DNA of 64,000 bases from Hypomesus transpacificus (Eukaryota > Chordata > Actinopteri > Osmeriformes > Osmeridae). The stretch lies in the NCBI RefSeq assembly GCF_021917145.1, contig NW_025814031.1:310001-374000 (forward strand). The letters run 5' to 3'. The notes under the pieces are model-generated. The model was not told the DNA's origin, did not search any database, and saw only the letters and a list, made by a program, of their open reading frames with translations. How positions within the stretch are numbered: the first letter of the stretch is position 1; each line of letters begins with the position of its first letter. Made by a program: the position numbers and the translations under genes. This document shows positions 1 through 11,300 of the stretch, piece by piece.

Positions 1-258
1 AAAATGTCCCCCCCAATATATTGATATAAAAATATAAATGTGCTACGCTACGACAGGCAACCACGCACGCTGTCCGAAAATATCATTAAAAAATTAATTT
101 GTACCCCCCAATGTTGACTCCATGGCTACGGCCTTGAGGCCTATACATGATAGTTGATATGGGTTGTGTGATGTTAGTGGTAGTGGGTTTATTGTTGGGA
201 GTAGTAGGGTGGTGCTGATATCCGTGACTGGTGGTGACGGCGTAGGGGCTGATAGACA
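1..258. other. AT-rich flank beside Harbinger remnant
   Basis: No gene is seen. The stretch is AT-rich and leads into the C-terminal end of the minus-strand Harbinger remnant. Short open frames here show no recognisable domain. It is probably the non-coding end of that transposon, but I could not identify its terminal repeat. Confidence 0.4.
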
Positions 259-1261
259 TCAAAGAGATTGACAAGCTCCTCTCTGGTCTGGACACCAGCT
301 TGGTGGAGTGCTGGTCTGGATTCGCAGGGGGGCGAGGTTGGGGGCTTCATCTTCTGATGATTCCCCATCTTCATCCTCAGAAGGCCGCTCATCTGCTCCA
401 ATGCGCACTGCTTTGTTGTGCAGCATGGCTGTGACAACAATCACGCGGCAACATTTTACAGGTGACAAGCGCAGCCCCCCCGACGAACGATGGATACATC
501 GGAAACGACACTTCCACCTGCCAAACACCCGTTTAATGTGGGTCCTTGTGTGTGTGTGGGCCTCATTGAACCTCTCCTCCTGTGGTGTTGCTGGGTTGAT
601 CATCGGTGTCACGAGGTAACTCCGGAGAGGGTAGCCACTGTCCCCGAGGAAGATGCTCCTGCCGAACTCTCCTCTGCCAGCCTCAGCCACAGCTGATTTG
701 GCCCACACAAAGCTGTCGTGTGTGCCTCCTGGCCACCTGGCAGCGATGTCCGTGATGAGGCCATCGTGGTCCACCTGGGTGCCACCTGGGTGTTGATGGC
801 AGCGTAATGTTTTCTCCCAATCCAGCACGGATCCACCAGGGAGGGATTGTGGATTGGGATCAGTGTGCCATACACAACACCGATTACCCGGGGGATCCCA
901 GCCATGGCATGAAATCCACTGTGGACCTGGCGGACCTCGTCCCGTGTGGTGGGCATTTGGATGTGTCCGGGTATGGCGCAGGAGGATCGGTGTCACGGCT
1001 GCCACACCCCGTGAAACCGATGCCTTGCTGAGGATGATGCAGTCCCCCACCACATCCAGGAAGCTCCCCACTGCGTACAAACGCAGCAAGGCCAGGAGCT
1101 GCACCTCCGGGCTGAGGGCAAAATTGCAGCGGGTTGCCCTCCGGATGTGTGGTGAGTGACACTAGCGTGACGAGGCGTTGGATCTCCATACAGGGAAGCT
1201 GGTACTTGGACTGGACAGCCCGGTCCGACAGCATATTCAGTGGGGAGAAGTGCTGACGCAC
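259..1261 (-). pseudogene. PIF/Harbinger (HARBI1-like) transposase, frameshifted remnant
   Basis: Three overlapping minus-strand frames together read as one HARBI1-like DDE nuclease: an N-terminal part at 1261-1120, a middle part in another frame (about 956-770, with PTTRDEVRQVHSGFHAMAGI), and a long C-terminal part (about 790-260) with GGTHDSFVW, LGDSGYPL, FGRWKCRF and AMLHNKA. At least three frameshifts separate the pieces. The first catalytic Asp, normally in a GxxDGT motif, is Tyr here (GVVYGT, codon at 872-870), so the copy is dead on two counts. The family makes a cut-and-paste transposase that works with a Myb-like partner. No partner gene is seen in the window. Confidence 0.85.
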
Positions 1262-2056
1262 ATAGGCATTTATATAAACTATCTGGCTTCGCGCACGGCG
1301 ACGCTGTTGATTAGCAGCGAGAATATGCTGTATTGCAGCGATGGTGTCTCACTCTTGTGGACTTCAGCAACGCCTTTATATACAGACTGAGGTGGAGCCT
1401 CGATCTCTTGATGAGGTTCCAGCCGAGTTCAATTACACCTGTTAGTTTCCCTGATATCTGTGAAATACCACTGGATTGTTGATGTTTTTATATGTAATGT
1501 AAACTCATGCAGATGCCGAATGTTTGTGAAAACGTAATGAGTGATAGTAATGATGATTCAATTTATTTATGTAGCTATAGGAACACATGGGCAATTATTT
1601 ATTTTTTATATCGTTATTTTTCTTCTTATGCTATTATTTTTCTTGCGTCAGTGTTCTGCAGCTGTGGGCGCCAATTTATCATCACGCATGGTTTTAGTAT
1701 TCCTTTAAGTGTCAGATATAACTTTCCCTGACGCGGCTGCAGTGAGCGTTTGGTCGCTCAGAAGGCTGTTAAGAGTGGGTCAGGCTGATCTTACATTTCC
1801 TTCTTAGTGAAAGATCTTCTTAAGCTAAGAACAACTCTGGGAAACACGTCCTTCTTTCACAGCACTCTTAAGAGCGCTCCTGAGAAGCTCTTAGCGCTTA
1901 AGAGCTTCATAACGAATCTGGGAAACGCGGCCATTCTCTGCCGAAACTGTACTGTACTGTGGCTAGTGGTACGTGCCAGTGGAGCAAGTGGTACGTGCCA
2001 GTGAAGCGAGTGGTACGTGGCAGTAGCTAGTGGTACATGCCAGTGCCTTCGCTGGA
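1262..2056. repeat. Repeat-derived spacer with imperfect hairpin and a short GTACGTGCCAGT array
   Basis: No gene is seen. At 1760-1950 there are inverted pieces around CTTAAGAGC and a GAATCTGGGAAACGCGGCC block, which recurs in the perfect hairpin at 20748-20802. At 1966-2050 a roughly 20-bp unit built on TGGTACGTGCCAGT repeats about four times. The same unit resumes at 2970-3050 after the LINE, so the LINE probably landed inside this array. Related arrays lie at 7540-7590, 10880-10965 and 24540-24700. Confidence 0.5.
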
Positions 2057-2966
2057 CTCACCTGGTCTTTTCACACGGACAAGGTGGTCAAATCGTAAGC
2101 GCCTCTTCTTCCTGAGGAGACTGAAGAAGTTTGGTATGGACTCAGTCATCCTCACTAACTTTTACAGATGTACTATAGAGAGCATTCTGACTGGTTGCAT
2201 TACAGTGTGGTATGGGAGCTGCACAGACAGGGACCGCAAGGCCCTACGAAGTGTGGTCCGTTCTGCTGAGTTCATCATCGGCAGGAAGCTCCCAGCCCTA
2301 CAGGACACCTACCACACACGATGCCTCAGGAAAGCTGGCAGGATTCTAAGAGACTATTACCACCCATCCTTCAGTCTCTTTACCCCGTTGCCTTCTGGCA
2401 GGCGTTACCGCAGCATCCGGTCACGCACAAGCAGACTGGACAACAGTTTCTACCCAAGGGCCATCAGGCTTCTGAATGGACACTGATATGGACATTGATT
2501 TACTGCACACTAGTCACTTTCAGCAACTGGTTGCATTATCAGTAACATTGCATTACTGTAGCTCACTGTACCTCGCCACCAGGCTCCTGTATGGTCATTG
2601 ACATAGTCACTGATCTGCAATTTTGCACTATTGTACTGTACTCTATTTAGGCTAGAATAGGTTATAGGGTTGAAATAGGTTTTATGTGCATTTAGGGTTA
2701 GTATAGTGTATTAGTTATTGTTATCTGTAATTTAGGAAGTTTTAGTATTAGTATTAGTTTTAGGGTTAGTAAAGTCGATTATTTATTGCTATTTGTATAT
2801 TTAGGAAGTTTCACTTATTTAAGCTCAGCATTGATGTAAATTATGTTCTGTGTACTTATATGTTATGTTATGCCAGGTGCTTGCGTTGTCTTGTCTTAAG
2901 AATTTCAGTGCCCAGTCTGACCTCGTGTTGTTCTGTGTACCTGACAAATAAAAGACTTGAACTTGA
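2057..2966 (+). mobile_element. CR1/L2-like LINE, 3' fragment with the C-terminus of the reverse-transcriptase protein
   Basis: An open frame at 2037-2486 encodes the C-terminal region typical of fish non-LTR elements: FLRRLKKFGM, NFYRCTIESILTGCITVWYG, KALRSVVRSAEFI and LPSGRRYRSIRSRTSRLDN. It is followed by about 480 bases of 3' UTR with AATAAA in ACAAATAAAAGACTTGAACT, then a short TTGAACT-repeat tail. The catalytic RT part is missing, as expected for a 5'-truncated insertion. The plus-strand fragment at 63400-64000 carries the matching RT part of what looks like the same family. Confidence 0.85.
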
Positions 2967-3438
2967 ACTGGTACATGACAGTAGCTAGTGGTACGTGACA
3001 ACGCCTCTACTGGCACCTAGTGGTACATGCCAGTGAGGCTAGTGGTATGTGACAGTGGTTGCTCTGATTGGTTGTAGGTCTATCCAATTGAGCGAAGAGG
3101 CATTTGTTTTTCGAGCTCGGTTGACACATGCCCCATAGTCACAGCCCAACGGAAAGTTTTCAGACTCATTTTCTGACTAGAATTATGAGTATGACAACGT
3201 CAGGCTAGTCAACACCGTAAACTTCATTGTAATGTACAAAAAGTATATGATTACTATGATCATACTATGATTACTTAATTTGAAAATTGTTAATTTCAAC
3301 GGTTTTTGGACATGTCAGCTAGCAAGATTTTCAAGCCATGTCAAATCAAATGCTCAGTTTGCCTGCTCTTTAGCGTGCTGCAGCAGCCCATAACAACTGA
3401 TCAATGAAATAACTTGCTGAGAAGTTATTTAGGTAGCC
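2967..3438. repeat. GTACGTGCCAGT array plus right end of a 9-bp-TSD element
   Basis: 2970-3056 resumes the short TGGTACGTG array. 3057-3207 matches the right end of the transposon family at 17335-18120: the same GTTGCTCTGATTGGTTG start and ATGACAACGTCAGGCTA terminus. Only this end is present, so it is a solo-end fragment. The remaining bases to 3438 show nothing recognisable. Confidence 0.6.
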
Positions 3439-4295
3439 TAGGGCTGGGCGATATGGGTAAAAAATTATCAATATCGATATTTATATCGATATAACGATAA
3501 TTGAGACGATAGACCACAGATCTGTAGTAGTAGCAAAATAAGTCTCTTCCTCAACTTTTTCCCTACACTCGGCATAAAGTTTAGGCAGAGCAGTGTGAGA
3601 GAAATGCTTGCGCCCAGGGAGCACGTACCTGGGGTCAAGTAACTTAAGCTTTTTAAAACCTGGCTTTTTATCAATAGCCTACCTATCAATACCTTGGCGC
3701 AAACTCACACTTTCTGCATGTTCCAACGAGTGATTTTGCTTCAGGTGGTAAAAAAGGTTTCTTATATACTATTATTATATGGCAACGACAGTACGAGCGC
3801 TCTGATTGGCTAATGGGTAGTCATGCCAGCGGTATGACCTCATCGCCGGTCCGCGGTCTGATACGGATTATTATTTCCCTCCTCTGACATCATCTTCAAA
3901 ATGAGCGATATCAGGAGTCAGCTGAGATTTACTATCCAGACGATACTGAAGATATCAACAGCGAGGAAGAAATTGTTAACTTTCTAAAAGAGTCGTTATT
4001 TGTGTTGGAATTAAAGCCATTTGAGCAAAGCCGTGTAGTCCGCTTTCTATCAAAAGTAATTGGTTGCTAGGCAACACCTGGAACACACCGTGAGAAGACT
4101 TGAGAGCTACTGTAGCTACAGTTAGCCTACCATTTATTTTCATTTACAAAATGTCAAGAGCTAAAAATGCCATATAATAAACAACTTACTAACCTCGACC
4201 ATTCGGTCATGCCTGGAAATATCAAACTGAGGCTTGAACGAGTCCACATTTGAAGTTTGTCGTATTACCAGACTTGGTAGCCACCTGTTTGTTTA

Positions 4296-4532
4296 CTAAA
4301 CCAATTTGCACCGAACATTGCTCTGCTCTTTGTCGGATTTCAAAAAGCCAAACAACTTCCAAATAACTGAAGAAGACGAACCCTTTTTATCAATAATTTC
4401 TTCATTGGAAGTTGCTCCCTCGCCATAGCTATCGCTGTCACTGTTTTCGGGCAATAAGACAAATTTTCCGCGGTTAACATTAGCTACTCCACTCGAGGTG
4501 CTCAGTATATTTAAGTGAGCGTGGGCAACCAT
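4296..4532 (-). pseudogene. hAT transposase N-terminal BED-finger fragment
   Basis: A 78-residue frame with an acidic, Ser-rich N-terminal half (PENSDSDSYGEG) leads into SSVIWKLFGF and DKEQSNVRCKL. That is the start of a BED zinc finger: aromatic residues followed by the first zinc Cys. The frame stops at the first CxxC (C-K-L-V), so the finger is incomplete. In the parent family this region binds the transposon ends. Here it is probably one exon left by an internal deletion. Confidence 0.6.
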
Positions 4533-4635
4533 TTCTCCGCAACTTCCTGCTGCATCACAGAAATTAAATAGACTACTGTTGCTAATTATTCTCTATTGAC
4601 ATTATCGATATTATTGAAAATGAATTAATGTTACG

Positions 4636-5473
4636 CAGGGCTGCCAACTTTTCCAAAAACCTTGGCGTGAGATTTGGTAGCCCCCCCCGGGCGAGCTTTT
4701 GCGAGCTTCACTCCCCCCAAAGGCGAGTTTACACGGCTGCATAGCCGCGGGAACATATTTTATCAGGGGGGTGCTGGCGGGGGCTTAATGTTGCGGGGCG
4801 GCAGGGAGGAACTGGGAGTAAAAATTGGTCCTGGACTTTGATCCAGATCGGCCCACCAGAACTGGCCCCCATATACGCCACCACAGCTGCCCTGCTAACG
4901 CAAGCATAGTCTGTGGTCAATGGGATGCGAGTTAGGGAATTCAGTCCTTAAAGCGAGCGCGCATAGTGCGCAAGCCGAAAATGTTTGGGCCTTTATTTGA
5001 GCGCAAAATAGTTGAGCTTCATGTAAAGTAAACAGCCGTTTTTCAATTGGTAAAACCTTGTCTAGTGAAGGTGATTTCTTTGTCTCTTAATTTTTCAGCC
5101 CCACCCTACGTTTCTTACCCTGGTTTTCCATAGTTATTATTTTCCCGGTGCTCCCGAATGCCAGTTCGCTACTGCGGAGCTGTGCCACGGTGGTGGATTT
5201 TTAAGTCATATCATTTTAAATTCTCGTGCTGTCAGGGGGTGCTGCAGCAACCTCGGGCACCCCTAGTTCCCGCGGCCATGCACGGCTGTTTGCGCTTCAA
5301 TGTTGCTTCACTCGGTTAACCTGCGCGTCGTCCGTTAATGTTTACAACGTTAGTTTGGCTACTTGTTTGGCGTTGCCTTTTCAGCGTGAGATATACAAGG
5401 TGTGGCGTGAGAGCGTGAGAAATGGGTGAAATGCGTGTGTCACACGGCGAAACCGTGAGAGTTGGCAGCTCTG
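4636..5473. mobile_element. Nested DNA element with CAGGGCTGCCAAC ends
   Basis: The left end CAGGGCTGCCAAC is mirrored at the right by GTTGGCAGCTCTG. A 6-bp direct repeat GTTACG flanks it (4630-4635 and 5474-5479). It interrupts the hAT element at 3439-5543, so it is younger. No credible ORF is present. Sequence related to its interior recurs at about 57240-57400 in inverted orientation. The superfamily is not clear; a 6-bp target duplication is unusual for hAT. Confidence 0.65.
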
Positions 5474-5614
5474 GTTACGATATCTTTATTGAGGGAAGTC
5501 ATTACTTCGATAATTATTTTTATCGATTTATCGTCCAGCCCTAATGTAGCCTATACTTAAACTGACATTTACATTCACAACGTCATTACGAACAAAAGGA
5601 TTTTCTCCTATATC

Positions 5615-6897
5615 CCTATACCTAGAGCTATAGCTCCTTCCCTCTTGGCTCTCGACGAAGGCGGTCGCATTTTTCTATCCTCCCCTCCCTGACCTTCCCT
5701 GCTTCGCTCTGTCTTGTCTGTCTTGTCTGTCTCAAGATACTCTCTCACCATCACTCTCCGAAACTGGAAGCATGGAATTAATTAGCTGGTCTCTCAATGC
5801 AATTGACACCATCTTCTCGAAGAGAAGATCGGGTTCGGGGGAACCCAAATGTCCGGACGGGACGTTTGCAGCTGGCTACACGATGGACGCGTGGGACAAT
5901 TGGCGTGTCGTGTGTCTAGCGGCGCTTTCCGTTGAGGATGTTGAAGACATCTTTATTTTCGGAACCATGATTACAGGCTTTCTGCTGTGTGGATTAGGCG
6001 GTTGGCTTGTGTATCGGAAAGTCAAGGAAACAGCTGCAGCCATCAAAAGCCCCCTTAGGCTGCCCGACCTGATTGAGACGGTGGACAGAGCCGTTGGAGC
6101 ACTGACTGTGAACTTACAGCAGAATATGGAGTACAACAGGGATAAGTTCGCGGCTCAGCAAAGAAGGTTTGAGGATCTGGAGGCCTTCCTGAAGGGTGGA
6201 CGTGAAAATTGAGTCGCATCTACTCGTCTAAACATCTACACCAATCTCATCTACTTTCGGCCCCGTAACCAGCTCAGGCCTTGGCCAAGGCCGTTGCTGG
6301 AAAACAACTCCCCTGGAGAGCGCTGAAGCGAGACTATCTTGCTCTTCCCTTCCCACTCCCCCACCATCAACATCTGTGGCTTGGTCTCTACCCGGGTCAT
6401 GACCAAGGACGTCTCCTTGCCAACACTATCTGCATAGAGAGACTCGGACTGATTGTGGCCTAGGTCGAGGGTGCCAACCCAGACCTACTCACACACTAAC
6501 TTTCACCTACTACAGATACCACCACCCCCCCACCCCCATCCAACGCCTTCGATTGCTTTTCCCTGGGTGGCTGGCGGGTCTGTGTCCAGCGCCTATTACG
6601 GTCGCAGGTCCAGATGCTGCTGGTCTACCCCACCGCCCTTTCCCATTGCAAGTGTTTGTAATGTTGTGTTGTTAATGTTTGTGGGCTTATGTGCTGAGGT
6701 TTTTGCCTGTTCCCATACTGTACTCCTCTAGGAGCATTGTATGGGGGTTGCCTTTTTCTCTCCTCCTCTCTCCTCATGTTATGCTTTGCTGTAATCTTTC
6801 TGGTGGGCGCCTTTGATGGCTGCCTAGGTAGGCTCTCCTGCCAAATCAAATTCCGTGTCTGTGCAAACTTTCATGGCCAATAAACATCAATTCAATT
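5615..6897 (+). mobile_element. Retroposon of about 1.28 kb with a single intact ORF
   Basis: The insertion is bounded by a 7-bp duplication CTATATC (5608-5614 and 6898-6904). It ends in AATAAA (6879-6884) and a short AATTC-repeat tail, which are hallmarks of LINE-mobilised copies rather than cut-and-paste elements. The paralogous repeat at 22975-23040 has the same flanks with nothing between them (about 23010-23018), which supports the boundaries. The body holds a 157-base leader, the ORF at 5772-6212 and a pyrimidine-rich trailer. No reverse transcriptase, introns or terminal repeats are seen. Confidence 0.7.
5772..6212 (+). CDS. Unrecognised 146-residue single-pass membrane protein in a retroposon
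   Basis: I do not recognise this protein. The frame is complete with a good Kozak context (A at -3, G at +4). Residues 1-20 are amphipathic and end in a basic KRR. About 21-58 are polar with Cys27 and Cys48. Residues 60-82 form one clear hydrophobic membrane segment (FIFGTMITGFLLCGLGGWLV) followed by the basic YRKVKE. Residues 98-142 are charged and heptad-like, suggesting a short coiled coil. It lies in an insertion with a LINE-like tail, so it may be a retroposed host gene or the protein of a non-autonomous retroelement. The uninterrupted frame suggests a recent insertion or selection. Confidence 0.6.
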   Translation: MELISWSLNAIDTIFSKRRSGSGEPKCPDGTFAAGYTMDAWDNWRVVCLAALSVEDVEDIFIFGTMITGFLLCGLGGWLVYRKVKETAAAIKSPLRLPDLIETVDRAVGALTVNLQQNMEYNRDKFAAQQRRFEDLEAFLKGGREN

Positions 6898-7600
6898 CTA
6901 TATCACTTTTTGACACAGGTCGACTTTAAAATGATGTAACTTCAGTTGTGATAAAGATATCTGAGTGATTTAAACAGATTTGTATCAAGGAGTTTGTAGT
7001 TTCCAATATTTGCAATCATAGGGTGTAATTTATTGACATGGTTCGTCATATGTAAATAATGAACTATTATTAACAACTATATTTACTCCTAGTATCGAAA
7101 TGCAAATCAGTTATTACAAATAATTATATACGCCACTAGGAGGCGCTGATAACAACACAACGATGTGCATTAGAGACGTAGGAGAGTCTACAACGGTGGC
7201 TCATGTGCACGCTTAAATTCAGTAACTCTGAGTAAAATAGTTTGTTACTAATTCATTACGTGTGTACAAGTCCGCTTTACATTACAGTCACACCATTAAA
7301 CTATATGCAATATAATGTCTAAATCAACTACTTTGTATGCTGAGCTTGTAGTGAGACATCAAAAGTATGTTTTGCAGTCTGTTAGCACTAACAGTTTAAC
7401 TTATATTTAAAAAATAAAAGTTTATAGCCTGTTCTCCTAATCTAAAATGGCTGCGGGGCAGTTACACGACAGTAAACAAAAGCTGCAAGACACCCGATGC
7501 AACTGCCACGAGATACTTGCGTACCACTATCAACAGAACAGGAACTGTCATGTACCAGTGGAGGCACTGGCATGTACCACTAGCCGAAGGGCTCCAGACT

Positions 7601-10179
7601 GTGAGCAAATGGTTGCATTCTGCGACCAGTTTTTGAGACAGTGCGATCATTTTTTACAAACACTCGCGCATGTGCGACCTACAAATTTTGAATTAATTGG
7701 GTGTGCACAATGTCAGCACACGTTAGCAACGACGCATAGATACGACGTTCTAGTAAGACACAGAGCCATAGAAAAAGAGAGTTGCGACACGCTTCGATCT
7801 CGCCGACACGTGATCACGTGGTTCATGTAGCTCGCTGTAGTTCCAAAAAGCCCCACTGCTGTCAACTTTTTTGAATGGTTTTCAATGGAGCTGGCCAACG
7901 GAAGTCGCTTTCTCAGGCAAATTACGAATGAAACAGGCTCAGTTGAAGAAATCCGATATTCTGGCTATCTTCAGCTGACTCTTATCTACATTAGGCAGTC
8001 CTCGCTGACGTTTTTGGTGAAAAATGGAGTGAACTACAACATTGTGAACACTCACTGCCAGTGAAACGCAGGAAAAAAGCTAGAGCTTTTTTGTCACGTG
8101 GTTCCGGTAGCTTGCTGTAGTTAAACGAAAACCCACTGCTGTCAACGTGTTTGAATGGTTTTCGGCGGGACCGACAGCAGCACCATCTCGATTCACGGAT
8201 ATTTTCGGTATATTAACACAATATCAATTGGTTACTGGTGTGTTGTATCATGTATGTATGCTACTTTATTAACATGTATGTATAACATTAACTTATAATG
8301 CATAACGCAATATTGTGAAGCAGAGCTGGAAATGGCTATGCTAGCCTATATTGTTCCACTGAACGTTTAACCTTCGACTGTTGAAGTAAATGGGATTTGT
8401 TCAACTTTTTTTTTCTTCATCAGCCCACTTACAATTTACCACATTAACAACACGTTTGTACTTGATGCAAGTTGAATCTAACCATGATCACCGGCAACTG
8501 TTCAATAGAAAAAAATTGAACAGAATATACAAGGCAACCAACTGCAATTCAATAAAACATTTTATTGTACAATATGTCCAGTGTTCTTCCACTCCTTTTG
8601 TTTGTAGTGAGCAGGTGATCTTAATGTCTGCTTTTCACAAAACTTAGACCGCAGTAGTAGATGCATCTAGTTGAGCTAACTAACTAGCTACTATAGCTAT
8701 TGAGTGGACCTGAAATTCCTGCCGAGCGTTGCTGGACGATAGGGGACCCAAGGCTTTAATCTGCAATTCATTGTTGCTAGATATAATCAGATGTACTATA
8801 GGCTAATAAGAGCAGATTCTGTAAACTGTGTATGCCAAAGAACACCAATAACTAGAACTAATTTGACAGACTATAAACCAACGAACTTCTGGTTGATACA
8901 CATGCTCTTTAGCTAGCTACAGTAAAAGTGTTGCATAGCTCTACTATAGTCTAGCGCAAACTGCATTTAGAATCTAACAAACTATAATCTAACAAGCCAT
9001 AATCTTACAATACATTTTCTCTACAGCTGGCTATATGAAATACTACTAATAACAATTGATATGTGGTGGTTGAAATATGAAAAAATTCAGGATTTTCATC
9101 AATTTACCAGCTCACTTGCTTCGGACCCCATAAACCATAAATGGCTCTAACAGCTCTAACTGCATTTAGAATCTAACAAGCTATAATCTTACGAAAATGT
9201 TTATCTTAAGTTGGCCATATGAAATACTACTCATAACAATTGATATGTGGTGGTTGAAATATGAAAAAATGCATGATTTTCATCAATTTACCAGCTAACT
9301 TACTTCGTAGACACTGAAAATGAATGGGGTTCAACGGTGGAAAATACAATGTTTGGAACTATAGGTTGCATGAGACACGCTTAACTTCCGCATTCTTCGA
9401 TAACAATGGGAGTCTATGGAAGTGTCGCAACTCTCTTTTTCTATGGCTCTGGTAAGACAGCGATATCAGTGTTCCTTCTGCATTAGTACCGTAGCTAAAA
9501 GTCTAGGAAAGTTGAAACTATTTTTCGCTAGGTACCTATAAACCTAGCTAAAAGTCTTGGAAAGTTTAGGTTATTTTTCGCTAGGTTCTTACAAACGTCT
9601 TAATCTGCCAGACAAGTGGGTTGCCCTTCGTTCTTTGGGTGAGCAGTTTCACGAGCCCTTACCTGGCGTCATGGAGCCTAGCAGATAAATACTTTTAAGC
9701 ACTAGCGTTGCTACTGTATCCCTGCCTGTGTTTGAGCTGTTGCGCTGTTATATTCAGCAAGTATCGTGTTGTGGTGTCGGAGGAGTGATCGAAAAGTGCA
9801 TAACACATTTAAGTCATTTAGCTAAGACTTGCATGTATAGTACGTACGTAATGTCACATTAAACAATGTTGCTAAAACTGGTTGTTCCCATCCTTGATTG
9901 TGATTGGCTATATCGCATTCCATGCCGTTGTAAAATCCAACATAACCACACAGGTTGTCCTCATAACATTCTTTAACATTCCATATTACTGCGCATCGAA
10001 TATTTCAAATTGAAAAAGACTACAAAGATGTCCATCTGGCTGTTGCATGGCAACGATTTATGTAGGAACTATACTTTGTAGTAGCGGAAGAATGACGGTT
10101 TATTATTAAACTATTTAGTTTCTAATTGTTTTTATTGATGAAACCATATCAAATATTTGTAGTAACAGTTTTAGAAAAG
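7601..10179. repeat. Mosaic of degraded repeats with a 199-bp tandem duplication
   Basis: No gene is seen. Two units with a period of about 199 bp start at 8960 and 9159 (both ACTGCATTTAGAATCTAACAA) and run to about 9308. A block at 7680-7760 and 9440-9800 (GTCAGCACACGTTAGCAACG, GCTAAAAGTCTAGGAAAGTT) recurs at 18540-18840, 37790-38080 and 41750-42000, so it is an interspersed family. Two GCTTGCTGTAGTT / CACTGCTGTCAAC blocks (about 7815 and 8100) are another local duplication. Confidence 0.5.
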
Positions 10180-10320
10180 CAATAAGCCCCGCGAGTCCGT
10201 GGTTTACGCTGATTTTAGAACAGGTAAGGGGGTTTTCGGCACTCCGCTTCGCGTCGTGCTTAACAACTCCCCTTACCTGTTCTAAAATCAGCGTAAACCA
10301 CGGCCTCTTGGGGCTCATTG
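10180..10320. repeat. Foldback MITE with a 35-bp perfect stem
   Basis: 10197-10231 (CCGTGGTTTACGCTGATTTT and following bases) is perfectly inverted at 10269-10303. The stem continues imperfectly outward to about 10180 and 10320 (CAATAAGCCCC / GGGGCTCATTG). The loop is the GC-rich 10232-10268. The outer ATAAGCCCC motif is shared with small hairpins at about 38553-38605 and 21953-22010, suggesting related ends. Confidence 0.85.
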
Positions 10321-11300
10321 CTTAAATTTAAACTCAAGCTTATATGTTGCGTTGCTGTATATCAGTTGTAAAAATGACAGTAAAGAAAACGGACCCAGGC
10401 ACACCCCACAATTTCCCCAGAAATTGTCCCAGGGGCGATTCTAGGATCAGACCTTTAGGGGTGCTCAGCCCCCAATGAGATTATGCCTTGCAAAAGTGCT
10501 AAACGTAAACCCCCTTGCTAATATAAATCCCTTATTTCACTGGATAACAATTAATACATTTATGTATTATTATGCAAAATATTGAATGAAAAAACTAAGG
10601 ATGTCCCTTTCTTCATGAACTACCATCATCAAATGATAATAAACAATATATTTAAAAAATATAAAAATTTTAGGGGTGCTGAGATTACATTTAGTGGTGC
10701 TTGAGCACTCCTAAAAAGGGTCTAAAATTGCCACTGAATTGTACCCTCTCTAGTTACATTAATAAATGCATTGCAGGTCAAGATAAGGTGTGCCCCAAAA
10801 TGTTCTGCTTGCGCTCCTAAAATGTTCAGTCAGGGGCTACTATGCTCCTAGTAAAAAAAGTTTGTCTGGAGCCCTGCACTAGCCACTGTCACGTGCCAGT
10901 GGAGGCATTGGCATGTACCACTAGCTGCTGTCACGTACCACTCGCTACAGTAGAGTACAGTTTCAGTTCTAACCGCTACTGGATAAACTAGTGTCTGAGA
11001 TCTACGCGACCTCCATGTATGTTCCTGGGCCAGAACACTGGTGGGCTGGTCTGTAGGTAAATGTTGCGGCGTGACAAAGAGCCAAAAAAAGGTGGAGCCC
11101 TGTTGGGACGTCACAGCGGGGGATTTTTTTTAAACCTATCGTTTCACAGCAGCAGTTACAAATTGTGAGATTTGCATAGGAAAGAGACGTCAATGGACTT
11201 TGAGGTTCACTGTATGTCTATTTTACACACCAAACTGTCATTTTTCAACTATGACAAGGTAAAATTGGTTTTGCAATCAATCGCCCCTTTAAAATGTTTA
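10321..11300. other. No gene seen; repeat fragments
   Basis: 10375-10445 matches an interspersed family (ACAATTTCC.CAGAAATTGT) also seen at 40430-40500 and 55190-55275. 10670-10870 contains generic AT-rich and reverse-orientation repeat text. 10875-10990 is another copy of the GTACGTGCCAGT-type array. No coding or RNA gene is supported. Confidence 0.4.

Larger units (their letters stand above)
3439..5543. mobile_element. hAT-type DNA transposon carrying a BED-finger exon
   Basis: Terminal inverted repeats are TAGGGCTGGGCGATA at the left and TATCGTCCAGCCCTA-type at the right. They are flanked by an imperfect 8-bp duplication, AGGTAGCC at 3431-3438 and ATGTAGCC at 5544-5551 (7/8), the target size used by hAT. 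The inside holds the 5' part of a transposase gene on the minus strand (4532-4296) and a second, nested element (4636-5473). No catalytic domain is seen, so the copy is non-autonomous. Confidence 0.8.
5564..7600 (+). repeat. Interspersed repeat R1, copy 1
   Basis: 5564-5607 plus 6898-7600 aligns by eye with 22970-23513 plus 24315-24620: the same CTTAAACTGACATTTA start, GACTTTAAAATGATG, GCGCCACTAGGAGGCGCTGA, and CGGGGCAGTTACACGACAG near the end. Copy 1 is interrupted by the retroposon at 5615-6897. It retains the uninterrupted ATAATGTC site (7312-7319) at which copy 2 carries an 801-bp insertion. Frames running through it are in both copies but look incidental. Confidence 0.7.

Noticed and set aside
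6281..6731. Second and third frames after the 146-residue ORF as further cistrons
   Set aside because: They are Pro/His-rich, overlap each other, show no domain and lie in pyrimidine-rich trailer sequence.
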